Source: Tissierellia bacterium
GTDB taxonomy: Bacteria > Bacillota > Clostridia > Tissierellales > Tissierellaceae
DNA: 32,217 nt
Assembly: GCA_012521625.1 (NCBI GenBank)
Contig: JAAYLY010000023.1
Coordinates: 1-32,217, forward strand
Direction of reading: 5' to 3'
The notes under the pieces were generated by a model that worked only from the letters and a program-made list of their open reading frames with translations, had not been told where the DNA came from and made no database searches. Positions 13,782-22,015 of this stretch are shown here, piece by piece (the stretch's first letter is position 1; each line of letters opens with the position of its first letter). A program made the position numbers and the translations under genes.

Positions 13782-14657
13782 TTAATACCTCCTAATATTT
13801 CTTACTTCATCTAGTAAAAGCAAATAGTTCTCATATCTTTCCTTATCTATTATACCTTCTTCTACCCTATCCTTAACAGCACAATTAGGTTCCTTATGGT
13901 GTAAGCAGCTTAGGAATCTACAATCTCCTCCGTGCTTATGAATCTCCCTAAAGTAATTCCTTACCTGGCTTTCATCTTCAATAAAATCTAAGTTTAAGGA
14001 GCTAAAGCCGGGAGTATCTAGGATATAACTATCTTCGTCCAGCTCCAATAATTCTATATGCCTAGTAGTATGCCTACCCCTTTTAGTCTTTGAGCTTACC
14101 CTGCCTGTGGCCAGGTTGAACCTACTATCTATGGTATTTAATAGGGTAGACTTACCTACTCCCGATGGGCCGGCCAGGACGCTTATATTATTCTTAAGGC
14201 TATACCTTAACTCCTCTATGCCTATCCCTAACTTACAGCTGGTCAAGATGACCCTGTAACCAGCCCTCCTGTAGATGTCAGCATAATACTCCGCCTTCTT
14301 CTTGTCCAAGTCATATTTGTTTAGGCAGATAATCACATCTAGGCCTTCATATTCGGCCATTAAGAGGAACTTATCCAATAGCCAGCTGTTGATCTTAGGA
14401 TCCTTAATACTCATAACCACTATGGCTTGAGTCACATTGGCCACAGGGGGGCGTAGGAGTTGAGTCTTCCTCTCCTCAATATCTACTATATAGCCTGTGC
14501 CATCCTCTTGGCTGACCCTAATCTTTACCCTATCGCCCACCAGGGGGGTGATTTCTTCATCCCTAAAGACCCCCCTAGCCCTGCTTTCAATAATACCCTC
14601 TTTAGTTTTTACATAGTAAAATCCGCCAATACCTTTAACTATTATACCTTCTAACAT
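13782..14657 (-). CDS. rsgA: Small ribosomal subunit biogenesis GTPase RsgA
   Basis: RsgA is a circularly permuted GTPase that checks late maturation of the 30S subunit. The 291-residue product has an N-terminal OB fold (1-70). The GTPase motifs follow in permuted order: ICLNKYDL (G4, ~111), LAGPSGVGKSTLLN (G1, ~158-171), RGRHTTRHIELL (G2) and DTPGFSSLNL (G3, ~212). The C-terminal zinc site uses Cys and His residues around HGGDCRFLSCLHHKEPNCAV. Length is normal. ATG at 14657 follows GGGTGAGGT. It begins nine bases after prkC, an arrangement (prpC-prkC-rsgA) shared with Bacillus; in that genus PrkC can phosphorylate this GTPase. Confidence 0.96.
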   Translation of the reverse strand: MLEGIIVKGIGGFYYVKTKEGIIESRARGVFRDEEITPLVGDRVKIRVSQEDGTGYIVDIEERKTQLLRPPVANVTQAIVVMSIKDPKINSWLLDKFLLMAEYEGLDVIICLNKYDLDKKKAEYYADIYRRAGYRVILTSCKLGIGIEELRYSLKNNISVLAGPSGVGKSTLLNTIDSRFNLATGRVSSKTKRGRHTTRHIELLELDEDSYILDTPGFSSLNLDFIEDESQVRNYFREIHKHGGDCRFLSCLHHKEPNCAVKDRVEEGIIDKERYENYLLLLDEVRNIRRY

Positions 14658-14666
14658 ACCTCACCC

Positions 14667-16646
14667 TTACTCCGTTATTGTTTGTGAAAATTGATAGATA
14701 TCATCAAAGTATATATCAAACTCAGTACCTACGGTACCCCTTAATTCCAACACTACTTCCCCACCACTATATTTATGTGTCTCCTTATAGATCTGTGCCT
14801 GTACTCCATTTTGCCTTCTAATGATTTTAATCTCCGTCTCTTCCCTATCGCTGAAGGGAGTTAATCTTAGGATTATAGAGCCTTCCCTTGGCCCATAAGT
14901 TGTCTCATCAGCTGGTCCACCTATAGGTTCATCTATAGGCTCATCAGCAGGTTCTTCCACCTGTGCTGGACCTAGGCTGACGTATATATCTACAGCTGTA
15001 TTGGCTTCCAGTTCAGTTCCTGCTTCATAGGACTGCCAGAAGACCTGTCCCGCTGGGGCCTGGTCATGGTGTTCTTCAGTTACGCTACCTACTACTAGGC
15101 CTGCCCTTACAATTTCATTTTGAGCATCTATGGCCTTCTTGCCCACAAGATTTGGCATGGTGACCATCTTGATTTCCTCACCACGGCTTATTACCAGGTG
15201 AACCATGGAATCAGCTGCTATATAGGAAAAGGCTTCAGGCTCCTGCCTCATAACCACATTATTAGGAGTAACATCAGAATACTCATACTTTCTCTGTCCA
15301 ACCCTTAAGCCTGCCTCCAATAGGGCCTGCACTGCATCTTCATAAGTCATATTGACTACTGAAGGTACCCTCACCATATCTTGCCCTTCGCTGATTGTAA
15401 CATCAATGATAAAGCCTTCCTTCACCTTTGAATTCTCCTTGACACTTTGCCAGATTACTAGGCCTGGATCGAATTCAGCACTTGCGGCAGTACCCTTCAC
15501 ATTTAGCCCTAGGCCTAATTCTTCTAGGGTCTGTCTAGCTTCCCTTTCCGTCATACCTATAAGGTTAGGAACGATGACTTCCGCCACATCGAAATAGTCA
15601 TTCAGCTTCAACCAGCCGGCAAAGACTATGGTTACTACTAAGAAGGCTAGCAAAATGGCTAAGAGAATCATTTTAGTTTCGCCCTTATTCTTCTTCCTCT
15701 TTCTTCCTTTAGTTTTTCCTCTAGTAGACATATCATCAACATCCTCTTCTTTAACTATTGATATCATCCTAGTGGCTTGTTCTTCTGTATCTTCATGGGC
15801 AAAGATTGCCGTATCTTCATTATTTTTTATCATCCTCAAATCCCTTAGAAGGGAGTCGGCACTGTCGTATCTATCCCCTTGCCTCTTCTGAACACACTTC
15901 ATGATTATGGCATTTAAACCCCTTGGAATTGAGTTATCCAACTCAATGGGAGGGACTATATCCTCTTGAACGTGTTTTAAGGCAATGGATATAGGACTTT
16001 CACCATCGTAGGGTAGCCTACCCGTAACCATTTCGTACATAACTATCCCTAGGGAATAGATGTCGGATTTTTCGTCTGTATATCCACCCCTGGCCTGTTC
16101 TGGAGAGAAATAGTGAACTGAGCCTAATACATTAGAAGTAGTCGTTAAGGTGGAAGAGCTAGCAGCCCTGGCTATACCAAAATCCGTAACCTTAATCCTA
16201 TTCTCCTGATTTATCATAATATTTTGTGATTTAATATCCCTATGTACTATATGGTTATTATGGGCGTGCCTTAAGGCTTCAGCAATTTGGATGGAATATT
16301 CTATAACTTCATCATAGCTTAGTTTTCCCCTTTCCCTGATCAATTCCTTCAGGGTCTTACCCTGTATATATTCCATTACTATATAATGAATCTGCTTGTT
16401 GTCCATTTCTTCAACGCCCACGTCATAGATATTCATTATGTTAGGGTGTGAAAGACTAGCAGCAGCTTGTGATTCCCTCTTAAATTTCCTAATAAAGTCT
16501 TCATCCTCTAGGAATTCATTTCTTAGGATCTTTATGGCTACATATCGATTTAACAGATGGCATTTGGCCTTATAGACAATGGCCATACCTCCGCCGCCTA
16601 TCTGCTCTAGAATCTCGTATCGACCGCCTAGAATCTTTCCTATCAA
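14667..16646 (-). CDS. prkC: PASTA-domain Ser/Thr protein kinase PrkC/Stk1
   Basis: Membrane kinase that senses muropeptides or lipid II and signals growth, division or germination. The protein (659 residues) has a cytosolic kinase domain (~5-265): GGGGMAIVYKA P-loop, VAIKIL lysine, HRDIKSQNIMI catalytic loop, DFGIA, SPEQARGGYTDEKSDIYSLG. A basic juxtamembrane segment (KTKGRKRKKNKGETK) and one helix (MILLAILLAFLVVTIVFAGW, ~325-345) follow. Then come three PASTA repeats starting at VPNLIGM, VPSVVNM and MPNLVGK, an EP-rich linker, and an extra C-terminal beta-rich domain of about 70 residues. A GTG at 16655 lies inside the Shine-Dalgarno; TTG at 16646, six bases after GAGGTG, gives the usual MIGKILGGRYEI. 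Its phosphatase prpC is just upstream. Confidence 0.95.
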   Translation of the reverse strand: MIGKILGGRYEILEQIGGGGMAIVYKAKCHLLNRYVAIKILRNEFLEDEDFIRKFKRESQAAASLSHPNIMNIYDVGVEEMDNKQIHYIVMEYIQGKTLKELIRERGKLSYDEVIEYSIQIAEALRHAHNNHIVHRDIKSQNIMINQENRIKVTDFGIARAASSSTLTTTSNVLGSVHYFSPEQARGGYTDEKSDIYSLGIVMYEMVTGRLPYDGESPISIALKHVQEDIVPPIELDNSIPRGLNAIIMKCVQKRQGDRYDSADSLLRDLRMIKNNEDTAIFAHEDTEEQATRMISIVKEEDVDDMSTRGKTKGRKRKKNKGETKMILLAILLAFLVVTIVFAGWLKLNDYFDVAEVIVPNLIGMTEREARQTLEELGLGLNVKGTAASAEFDPGLVIWQSVKENSKVKEGFIIDVTISEGQDMVRVPSVVNMTYEDAVQALLEAGLRVGQRKYEYSDVTPNNVVMRQEPEAFSYIAADSMVHLVISRGEEIKMVTMPNLVGKKAIDAQNEIVRAGLVVGSVTEEHHDQAPAGQVFWQSYEAGTELEANTAVDIYVSLGPAQVEEPADEPIDEPIGGPADETTYGPREGSIILRLTPFSDREETEIKIIRRQNGVQAQIYKETHKYSGGEVVLELRGTVGTEFDIYFDDIYQFSQTITE

Positions 16647-16663
16647 TCCTGTCACCTCATTTA

Positions 16664-17392
16664 CTAAAATTTAATCACTATTAAAGTGATATTGTCTAAG
16701 CCACCATTTTCCTTTGCCAGACCTACTAACTGCTCACAGGCTTGATTTATATCATCTACTGACTTGACTACATCAATAATAGCATCTTCCTTTACCATGT
16801 TGGATAAACCATCACTGCAGATGATTAAACTATCTCCCTTTTTATATTTGTAGGACTGTATATCCAGTTCAATATCTATGCTTGTCCCCAGGGCCTTAGT
16901 TATTACATTCCGCTGGGGATGTTCTAAGGCCTCCTCCTTAGTTATACTGCCATTTTTAATCAGTTCATTTACTAAGGAATCATCTTCAGTAATCTGCCTT
17001 ATCCCCTTATTATCTATATAATAAGCTCTACTATCCCCAATGTGGCCTATATAGATTTCATCCTTGAAGAGGTATGCCATAGTCAGGGTAGTTCCCATAC
17101 CTGAATACTTTGGTTCATTTAAAGCTTGGAAATAGATCCTTTTATTCGCTTCCTTAAAGGATTCCTCTATGGTCTTAATAACATCCTTTTCATGGCGGAT
17201 CCTCTCCCTATTTTGAAGGAAAATATCCTTAATAGTCTCTACAGCTATACTGCTGGCTATTTCACCAGCCTTATGGCCTCCCATGCCATCTGCTACGATG
17301 AAAAGGGGAAAATCCTCCATATTAGACACAAATAAGGAATCTTGGTTATTTTCCCGTAATAATCCTATGTCTGTTAAGCCACATGCTATCAT
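16664..17392 (-). CDS. prpC: PP2C-type Ser/Thr protein phosphatase PrpC/Stp
   Basis: Metal-dependent phosphatase that reverses PrkC phosphorylation. The 242-residue product shows the PP2C motifs: RENNQDSLFV (~14), VADGMGGHKAGEIAS (~34-48) with metal-binding Asp and Gly, IGHIGDSRAYYI (~116), ICSDGLSNMV (~191) and GLDNITLIVIKF at the C-terminus, supplying the last metal ligand. It has no membrane segment. Start is ATG with GGGGTGAT upstream. It begins 20 bases after rlmN and ends a few bases before prkC, so kinase and phosphatase are co-expressed. Order and length match Bacillus prpC. Confidence 0.96.
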   Translation of the reverse strand: MIACGLTDIGLLRENNQDSLFVSNMEDFPLFIVADGMGGHKAGEIASSIAVETIKDIFLQNRERIRHEKDVIKTIEESFKEANKRIYFQALNEPKYSGMGTTLTMAYLFKDEIYIGHIGDSRAYYIDNKGIRQITEDDSLVNELIKNGSITKEEALEHPQRNVITKALGTSIDIELDIQSYKYKKGDSLIICSDGLSNMVKEDAIIDVVKSVDDINQACEQLVGLAKENGGLDNITLIVIKF

Positions 17393-17412
17393 TATATCAC
17401 CCCGATTAAAAA

Positions 17413-18450
17413 TTACTTCTTAGCTAGATAATCCCTTCTTAATTGCCCACAGGATGCGCTTATGTCACTTCCCTTTTCCTTCCTAATGGTGACCTGAATA
17501 TTTCTCTTGTTCAATTGCCTTTTAAAGCTTTCAATCCTGCTGGTAGTAGGTCGATTCCTATCATATTCCTTAATGGGGTTTAAGGGAATTAGATTTATAT
17601 GTGCATTTAAGCCCTTTAAAAGCCTTGCCAGCTCCTCCGCATCCTCTACCCTATCATTAACCCCTTCAATTAGGGTATACTCAAAGGTAATCCTCCTCCT
17701 TGTAGTCCTTTCATAGAACCTACAAGCCTCCATAAGTTCCTGTATTCCATATCTTTTAGTAATGGGCATCATTTCCATCCTTATATGGTCAAAGGGAGAA
17801 TGCAGCGATATAGATAAGGTTATGGGTATATTTTCCTTGGCCAAATCATAAATCCTAGGAACAATACCGCAGGTTGAGAGGGTGATATTCCTGAAACTTA
17901 TATTATGTCCCTTAGGATGGTGTATGATATCTAAAAACTTTAAAGTATTATCATAGTTGTCTAAGGGTTCACCACTTCCCATCAATACTATATTGCTAAT
18001 CCTATTATCTATATCCTTTTCTATTAGGTATATTTGATTTAGCATCTCACTTGGAGTTAAATTTCTAATCCGGCCTTCCTTGGTGGATGCACAGAAGCTG
18101 CATCCCATGCTGCATCCTACCTGGGTAGATATGCAGACGGTCAAGCCATGATTATGCTCCATCAAGACGCTTTCAATAATATTGTCATCTTCCAATAGGA
18201 ATAGGTATTTCTTAGTGTTATCTAGCTGGGAGTCGAACCTCTTTAAAAGCCTAACTTCATTAACCCTTCCAACTTCCTTTAACCTATCCCTTAATTGAAG
18301 TGGTAATAGCTTTATATCATCTAAAGTTAGGCCCATATTTCTATTAAAATAGGAAAATAGCTGTTCTCCCCTAAAGGCCTTTTCCCCAAAGGAGACCATT
18401 AATTCCTTCATTTCATCATAAGATAAGCTATTAAGCTCAATCTTGTCCAA
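17413..18450 (-). CDS. rlmN: Dual-specificity 23S rRNA A2503 / tRNA A37 methyltransferase RlmN
   Basis: Radical-SAM enzyme that makes 2-methyladenosine at A2503 of 23S rRNA and A37 of some tRNAs. The 345-residue product has the N-terminal helical accessory domain. The iron-sulfur motif CSMGCSFC has cysteines at 113, 117 and 120. GSGEPLDNYDN and ITLSTCGIVPRI follow, and the methyl-carrying cysteine is at about 334 in SASCGQLRRDY. This set is complete, and there is no sign of the Cfr resistance variant. The start is TTG at 18450 with GAGGTG five bases upstream. A possible weak promoter (TATAAT at 18483-18478) lies in the 53-base gap after rsmB. Confidence 0.96.
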   Translation of the reverse strand: MDKIELNSLSYDEMKELMVSFGEKAFRGEQLFSYFNRNMGLTLDDIKLLPLQLRDRLKEVGRVNEVRLLKRFDSQLDNTKKYLFLLEDDNIIESVLMEHNHGLTVCISTQVGCSMGCSFCASTKEGRIRNLTPSEMLNQIYLIEKDIDNRISNIVLMGSGEPLDNYDNTLKFLDIIHHPKGHNISFRNITLSTCGIVPRIYDLAKENIPITLSISLHSPFDHIRMEMMPITKRYGIQELMEACRFYERTTRRRITFEYTLIEGVNDRVEDAEELARLLKGLNAHINLIPLNPIKEYDRNRPTTSRIESFKRQLNKRNIQVTIRKEKGSDISASCGQLRRDYLAKK

Positions 18451-18503
18451 ATGACCACCTCTAATCCTTCTCTAAACATTATACAAGATTATTATAGAAT
18501 ATT

Positions 18504-19835
18504 CTATCTTTCTTTAACCATTTTAGCAATAAAAAAGCCATCTGTCCCGTGGATATGGGGGTATAGTTGGATGTAGCCTTCATTTAAAGTATTTAAGTTT
18601 TCCTTACCTTTAATCATATCACTAATATCCAGCAGCTTAAACTCTGGATTTTCCCTAAGGAATCTATTAATAAGGTCTATATTTTCCTTCCTTTCAATGG
18701 TACAGGTGCTGTATAATAGGACCCCTCCTGCCTTTACATAGCTTTTAACCACATTAATTATATCATATTGCAGCTTACTTAAGTCTTTAATGTCCTCTAA
18801 AGTTCGATTCCATTTGATTTCAGGCTTCCTCCTAATAAGTCCTAAGCCAGAGCAAGGAGCATCTAAAAGGACGTAGTCTACTTTACCAACTAGCCTTTCA
18901 TCCAACTTTAATGCATCGTAACTCTCCACATCTATTATATCTATCTTTAGCCTTCTAGCATTTTCCTCAATTAACTTAAGCTTATGCTGGAAGATATCCC
19001 TACATATGATCCTGCCCCTATTATTCATATACTGGGCCAGATGAGTGGCCTTACCTCCTGGGGCGCTGCAGGCATCAAGGACCAGGGACCCCTCCCTAGG
19101 ATCCATAATTTGAGCAACCAACATACTACTTTCATCCTGGATGGTAAATAGGCCTTTCTTAAATTCATCCAGTTCAGTTATATTGTGGGCCTCTTCAATA
19201 ATCAAACAGTCTAAGGCATACCTTCCTTCTTTGATCCTTAGTCCCTTAGCTTCAAGCCTTTCCTTAAGGTCTTCCTTACTAATAAGTAGGGTATTTACCC
19301 TAATATTTAAGGAAGGGGTTTGGTTGTTGGCCTTACAAAGCCCTTCCGTAAATTCCAGGCCATGTTCTTCCACCCATCTTTCAACCAGCCATCTGGGGTG
19401 AGAATACCTAATGGAAAGATATTCTATTGGGTCCTTTGTGTCAACCCTAGTAAACTTATCTAAATCCCTGCTAACGGACCTAAGAACACCGTTTACATAG
19501 CCTACAGTAGCCTTGTGGCCATGTTTTTTTGCCAGCTTAACCGATTCGTTAACGGCGGCACTATTAGGTATCTTATCCATAAATAGGATTTGATATATAC
19601 CTAGCCTTAAGATTTCCAAGATCTTTGGATGGATTTTTTTTAGTTTAATCTTGGAAGCCTTGGAAATTATATGGTCTATGTAGAGTTTATTTTCCAAAAC
19701 CCCATATACCAACTCCCTAACTAAGCCCTGGTCTCTAGGATCCAACTTAGTCAACCTATTTAATTGTATATTGGAATAGGCCTTATCCCTATTTATATCC
19801 AGTAAAGTCTTTAATGCGATTTCCCTCGGATTCAT
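18504..19835 (-). CDS. rsmB: 16S rRNA (cytosine(967)-C5)-methyltransferase
   Basis: RsmB (Sun/Fmu) methylates C967 of 16S rRNA. The 443-residue product has an N-terminal NusB-like domain (~1-130: NPREIALKTLLDINRDKAYS to the PNSAAVNESVKLAK region) and a C-terminal Rossmann methyltransferase. The latter shows LDACSAPGGKATHLAQ (~254-269), VLLDAPCSGLGLIRRKPEIK with the catalytic PC motif, and LLYSTCTIERKENI with the second catalytic cysteine. Length is normal. Start is ATG at 19835 with AGAGGTG upstream. It follows the zinc peptidase gene across 40 bases holding a hairpin. Confidence 0.95.
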   Translation of the reverse strand: MNPREIALKTLLDINRDKAYSNIQLNRLTKLDPRDQGLVRELVYGVLENKLYIDHIISKASKIKLKKIHPKILEILRLGIYQILFMDKIPNSAAVNESVKLAKKHGHKATVGYVNGVLRSVSRDLDKFTRVDTKDPIEYLSIRYSHPRWLVERWVEEHGLEFTEGLCKANNQTPSLNIRVNTLLISKEDLKERLEAKGLRIKEGRYALDCLIIEEAHNITELDEFKKGLFTIQDESSMLVAQIMDPREGSLVLDACSAPGGKATHLAQYMNNRGRIICRDIFQHKLKLIEENARRLKIDIIDVESYDALKLDERLVGKVDYVLLDAPCSGLGLIRRKPEIKWNRTLEDIKDLSKLQYDIINVVKSYVKAGGVLLYSTCTIERKENIDLINRFLRENPEFKLLDISDMIKGKENLNTLNEGYIQLYPHIHGTDGFFIAKMVKER

Positions 19836-19854
19836 ATCAACACCTCTTATAAAT

Positions 19855-19885
19855 AAGGGATTAGAGGAGGTCCCCCTAATCCCTT
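19855..19885 (-). terminator. Hairpin between the zinc peptidase gene and rsmB
   Basis: A perfect 10-bp stem (19855-19864 with 19876-19885) has an 11-base loop that can add inner pairs. The upstream gene's stop codon (19878-19876) is inside the stem. On the minus strand it is followed by TTATTTAT, a weak T-tract. It could be a partial terminator or an mRNA processing or stability element within the operon. Confidence 0.5.
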
Positions 19886-20571
19886 CTTCTACTTGTTAAT
19901 GCTAATAATCTTAACAGCTCTGCTATGGCTGTTATAGTTGCAGCCACATAGGTAAAGGCTGCTGCAGATAACATATCCTTTGCCGGCTTGATACTTTCAC
20001 GCGGCGATATACCAGCTTCCAGCTGAGCTAAAGCCCTCCTACTGGCATTTAACTCCACTGGTAAGGTTATTACTTGGAATATAACTACTCCTAAGAACAA
20101 GGCTATCCCTACTTCAATAAAGAAGGGGCTAATAATAAAGCCAAGGAAGATAAAAATCCATACGAATCTGGAACCAAAGTTTACTATAGGAGCCAGGTTA
20201 TTCCTTAAGACCAGCGGAAAATACCCATCGGCATGCTGAAGGGCATGGCCCACCTCATGGGCTGCAACGCTCATGGAAGCGATACTTGAGCCATTATAAA
20301 TATGCCTGGACAATCTAACTACCCTTGACCTAGGATCATAATGGTCCGTAAGCTGCCCTGGCACCTGCTCTATCCTCACATCGTATAGGCCATTCCTATC
20401 TAAAATCATCCTAGCCACTTCATAGCCACTTAAGCCAGTGCCACTGTTGATCCTAGAATATCTATTGTAGGCCCCCTTAACCTTAGCCTGGGCCCAAAGG
20501 GCTAACAACATAGCCGGTAGTACATAGATAAACCAAGTGCTGTCTAAATAACCATAAGGCATTCCATACAT
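19876..20571 (-). CDS. Membrane zinc metallopeptidase, YugP family
   Basis: Neutral zinc metallopeptidase of the YugP (Peptidase_Mem, DUF232) family; substrate unknown. The 231-residue product has an N-terminal hydrophobic helix (TWFIYVLPAMLLALWAQAKV, ~10-29). The HExxH site is in SVAAHEVGHALQHADGYFPL (~103-122), with a downstream pair of hydrophobic segments (WIFIFLGFIISPFFIEVGIA and LFLGVVIFQVITLPVELNA) and a C-terminal one. ASRRALAQLEAG follows, with the conserved Arg/Glu region. GTG 20580 and ATG 20577 overlap or abut the Shine-Dalgarno GAGGTG; ATG 20571, six bases away, is chosen and gives MYGMPYGYLD. It sits between fmt and rsmB, the usual clostridial position. Confidence 0.88.
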   Translation of the reverse strand: MYGMPYGYLDSTWFIYVLPAMLLALWAQAKVKGAYNRYSRINSGTGLSGYEVARMILDRNGLYDVRIEQVPGQLTDHYDPRSRVVRLSRHIYNGSSIASMSVAAHEVGHALQHADGYFPLVLRNNLAPIVNFGSRFVWIFIFLGFIISPFFIEVGIALFLGVVIFQVITLPVELNASRRALAQLEAGISPRESIKPAKDMLSAAAFTYVAATITAIAELLRLLALTSRRRD

Positions 20572-20587
20572 CCACATCACCTCATAT

Positions 20588-21517
20588 CTATTTTAACACA
20601 ATACCTTCCTCTATACTATTTCCAGCTAAATATTCCCTGACCTTCATGGGCCTTTTATTTGGAAACTGTAATTCTTCTATTACTAAGACCTTATCCTTAG
20701 TATTTACATATACTCCATCCTTAGTAACCCTAATAATTTTTCCAGCCTCACCCTTAGAATCCTCATCACTAATTGCCACCCTATGGATTTTAAGCTGTGA
20801 GTCTTCATAAAAGGTGAAAGTACCCGGCCAGGGTTTTAAACCCCTAACTAGGTTAAAAATCTCCCTAGCTGACATATTCCAATCTATTTTACCCCTATCC
20901 TTATGGAGCATAGGAGCATAGCTAGCCTCCTCATGATCTTGGGGAGTATATTTAGCCTTATTTTCCTTAATATCCAACAGGGTAGATACTAGAAGGTCAG
21001 CACCTAGTTGTGATAATTTATCGTGGATACTGATGGCATCGTCCTCATCTAAAATAGTTACTTTAGCCTTGCTTATCATGTCTCCAGAATCAAGGCCTTC
21101 TTCCATCTTCATAATGGTGACGCCCGTCTCTTCCTCCCCGTTGATAATGGCCCAGTTAATTGGGGCAGCTCCCCTGTATTTTGGTAGTAGTGATGCGTGG
21201 ACGTTTATACATTCAAATTTTGGTATGTCTAATACTTCCCTTCTTAAAATTTGCCCATAGGCCACAACTACAAGGAAGTCTGGCTTTATCACCTTCAATC
21301 TCTCAATAGATTCTTGGCTATTGATGTTATCTGGTTGGTAGACCTCTAGGCCCAGCTCTAGGGCCTTTTCCTTGACAGGGGTAAATTGAACCTTCTTACC
21401 CCTGCCCCTAGGCCTATCCTTCTGAGTTATAACTAGAGATATGTTAAATCCCTTTTCATGAAGTTTTTCCAAGCTTGGTACAGCAAAAGCTGGAGTACCT
21501 GCAAAAACTATATTCAT
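20588..21517 (-). CDS. fmt: Methionyl-tRNA formyltransferase
   Basis: Formylates initiator methionyl-tRNA using 10-formyltetrahydrofolate. The 309-residue product starts MNIVFAGTPAFAVPSLEKL. It has the catalytic region NVHASLLPKYRGAAPINWAI (~104-123, SLLPxxRG motif with neighbouring Asn/His) and GVTIMKMEEGLDSGDMI (~131-147) with the catalytic Asp. A C-terminal OB-like tRNA-binding domain begins at ~205. Length is normal. ATG at 21517 is five bases after def, whose last codons GAGGAG act as the ribosome binding site. The def-fmt couple makes and removes the formyl group at protein N-termini. Confidence 0.97.
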   Translation of the reverse strand: MNIVFAGTPAFAVPSLEKLHEKGFNISLVITQKDRPRGRGKKVQFTPVKEKALELGLEVYQPDNINSQESIERLKVIKPDFLVVVAYGQILRREVLDIPKFECINVHASLLPKYRGAAPINWAIINGEEETGVTIMKMEEGLDSGDMISKAKVTILDEDDAISIHDKLSQLGADLLVSTLLDIKENKAKYTPQDHEEASYAPMLHKDRGKIDWNMSAREIFNLVRGLKPWPGTFTFYEDSQLKIHRVAISDEDSKGEAGKIIRVTKDGVYVNTKDKVLVIEELQFPNKRPMKVREYLAGNSIEEGIVLK

Positions 21518-21522
21518 CCTAA

Positions 21523-22005
21523 CTACTCCTCTTCTATTTCTTCATCTTCTGCAGTAATATCAACATATTCGATGACCTTATCCGTATACAGGATACCATC
21601 TAGGTGATCCACCTCATGGCAGATGGCCGTTGCCAAAAGGCCTGTTCCCTCAAGGATAATCTCCTCTCCCTCTTCATTAAGGTATTTCACCTTAACCCTT
21701 TCAGGCCTTTCTACAGTTCCTGCCTTATTGGGAATGGATAAGCAACCTTCAATTTCTATCCTTGAACCCTCTACCTCTATGATTTCAGGGTTAATCATCT
21801 TAATAGGTCCTTCTCCCACATCTATTACAACAACACGCCTTAAGATGCCAATCTGTGGTGCTGCCAGGCCTACACCATCAGCATCATTCATAGTTTCCAC
21901 CATATCATCTAGAAGGGTCTTTATCCTTTCGTTTATTTCTTCCACTGGCCTGGACTTCTTCCTTAGAATCGGGTCTCCCTCTAATCTAATCCTTCTTAGC
22001 GCCAT
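21523..22005 (-). CDS. def: Peptide deformylase
   Basis: Iron- or zinc-dependent enzyme that removes the N-formyl group from new proteins. The 160-residue product carries the three family motifs: GVGLAAPQIG (44-53), EGCLSIP with metal ligand Cys88, and HEVDHLDG with ligands His130 and His134 and the catalytic Glu131. It ends in a short acidic tail (AEDEEIEEE). Start is ATG with TAGGAGGAAG upstream, ten bases after priA. The compact priA-def-fmt order matches Bacillus. Confidence 0.97.
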   Translation of the reverse strand: MALRRIRLEGDPILRKKSRPVEEINERIKTLLDDMVETMNDADGVGLAAPQIGILRRVVVIDVGEGPIKMINPEIIEVEGSRIEIEGCLSIPNKAGTVERPERVKVKYLNEEGEEIILEGTGLLATAICHEVDHLDGILYTDKVIEYVDITAEDEEIEEE

Positions 22006-22015
22006 AATCTTCCTC

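Noticed and set aside
17413..18450. rlmN as a possible Cfr-type resistance methyltransferase
   Set aside because: Length, motif context and position between rsmB and prpC all match housekeeping RlmN.
19876..20571. Zinc peptidase gene as a horizontally acquired insert in the fmt-rsmB operon
   Set aside because: Codon use and base composition look like the neighbours, and this placement is common in clostridia.
21523..21560. Acidic tail of peptide deformylase as a frameshift product
   Set aside because: The frame is intact to a stop codon that forms part of the fmt ribosome binding site; variable charged tails are normal for this enzyme.
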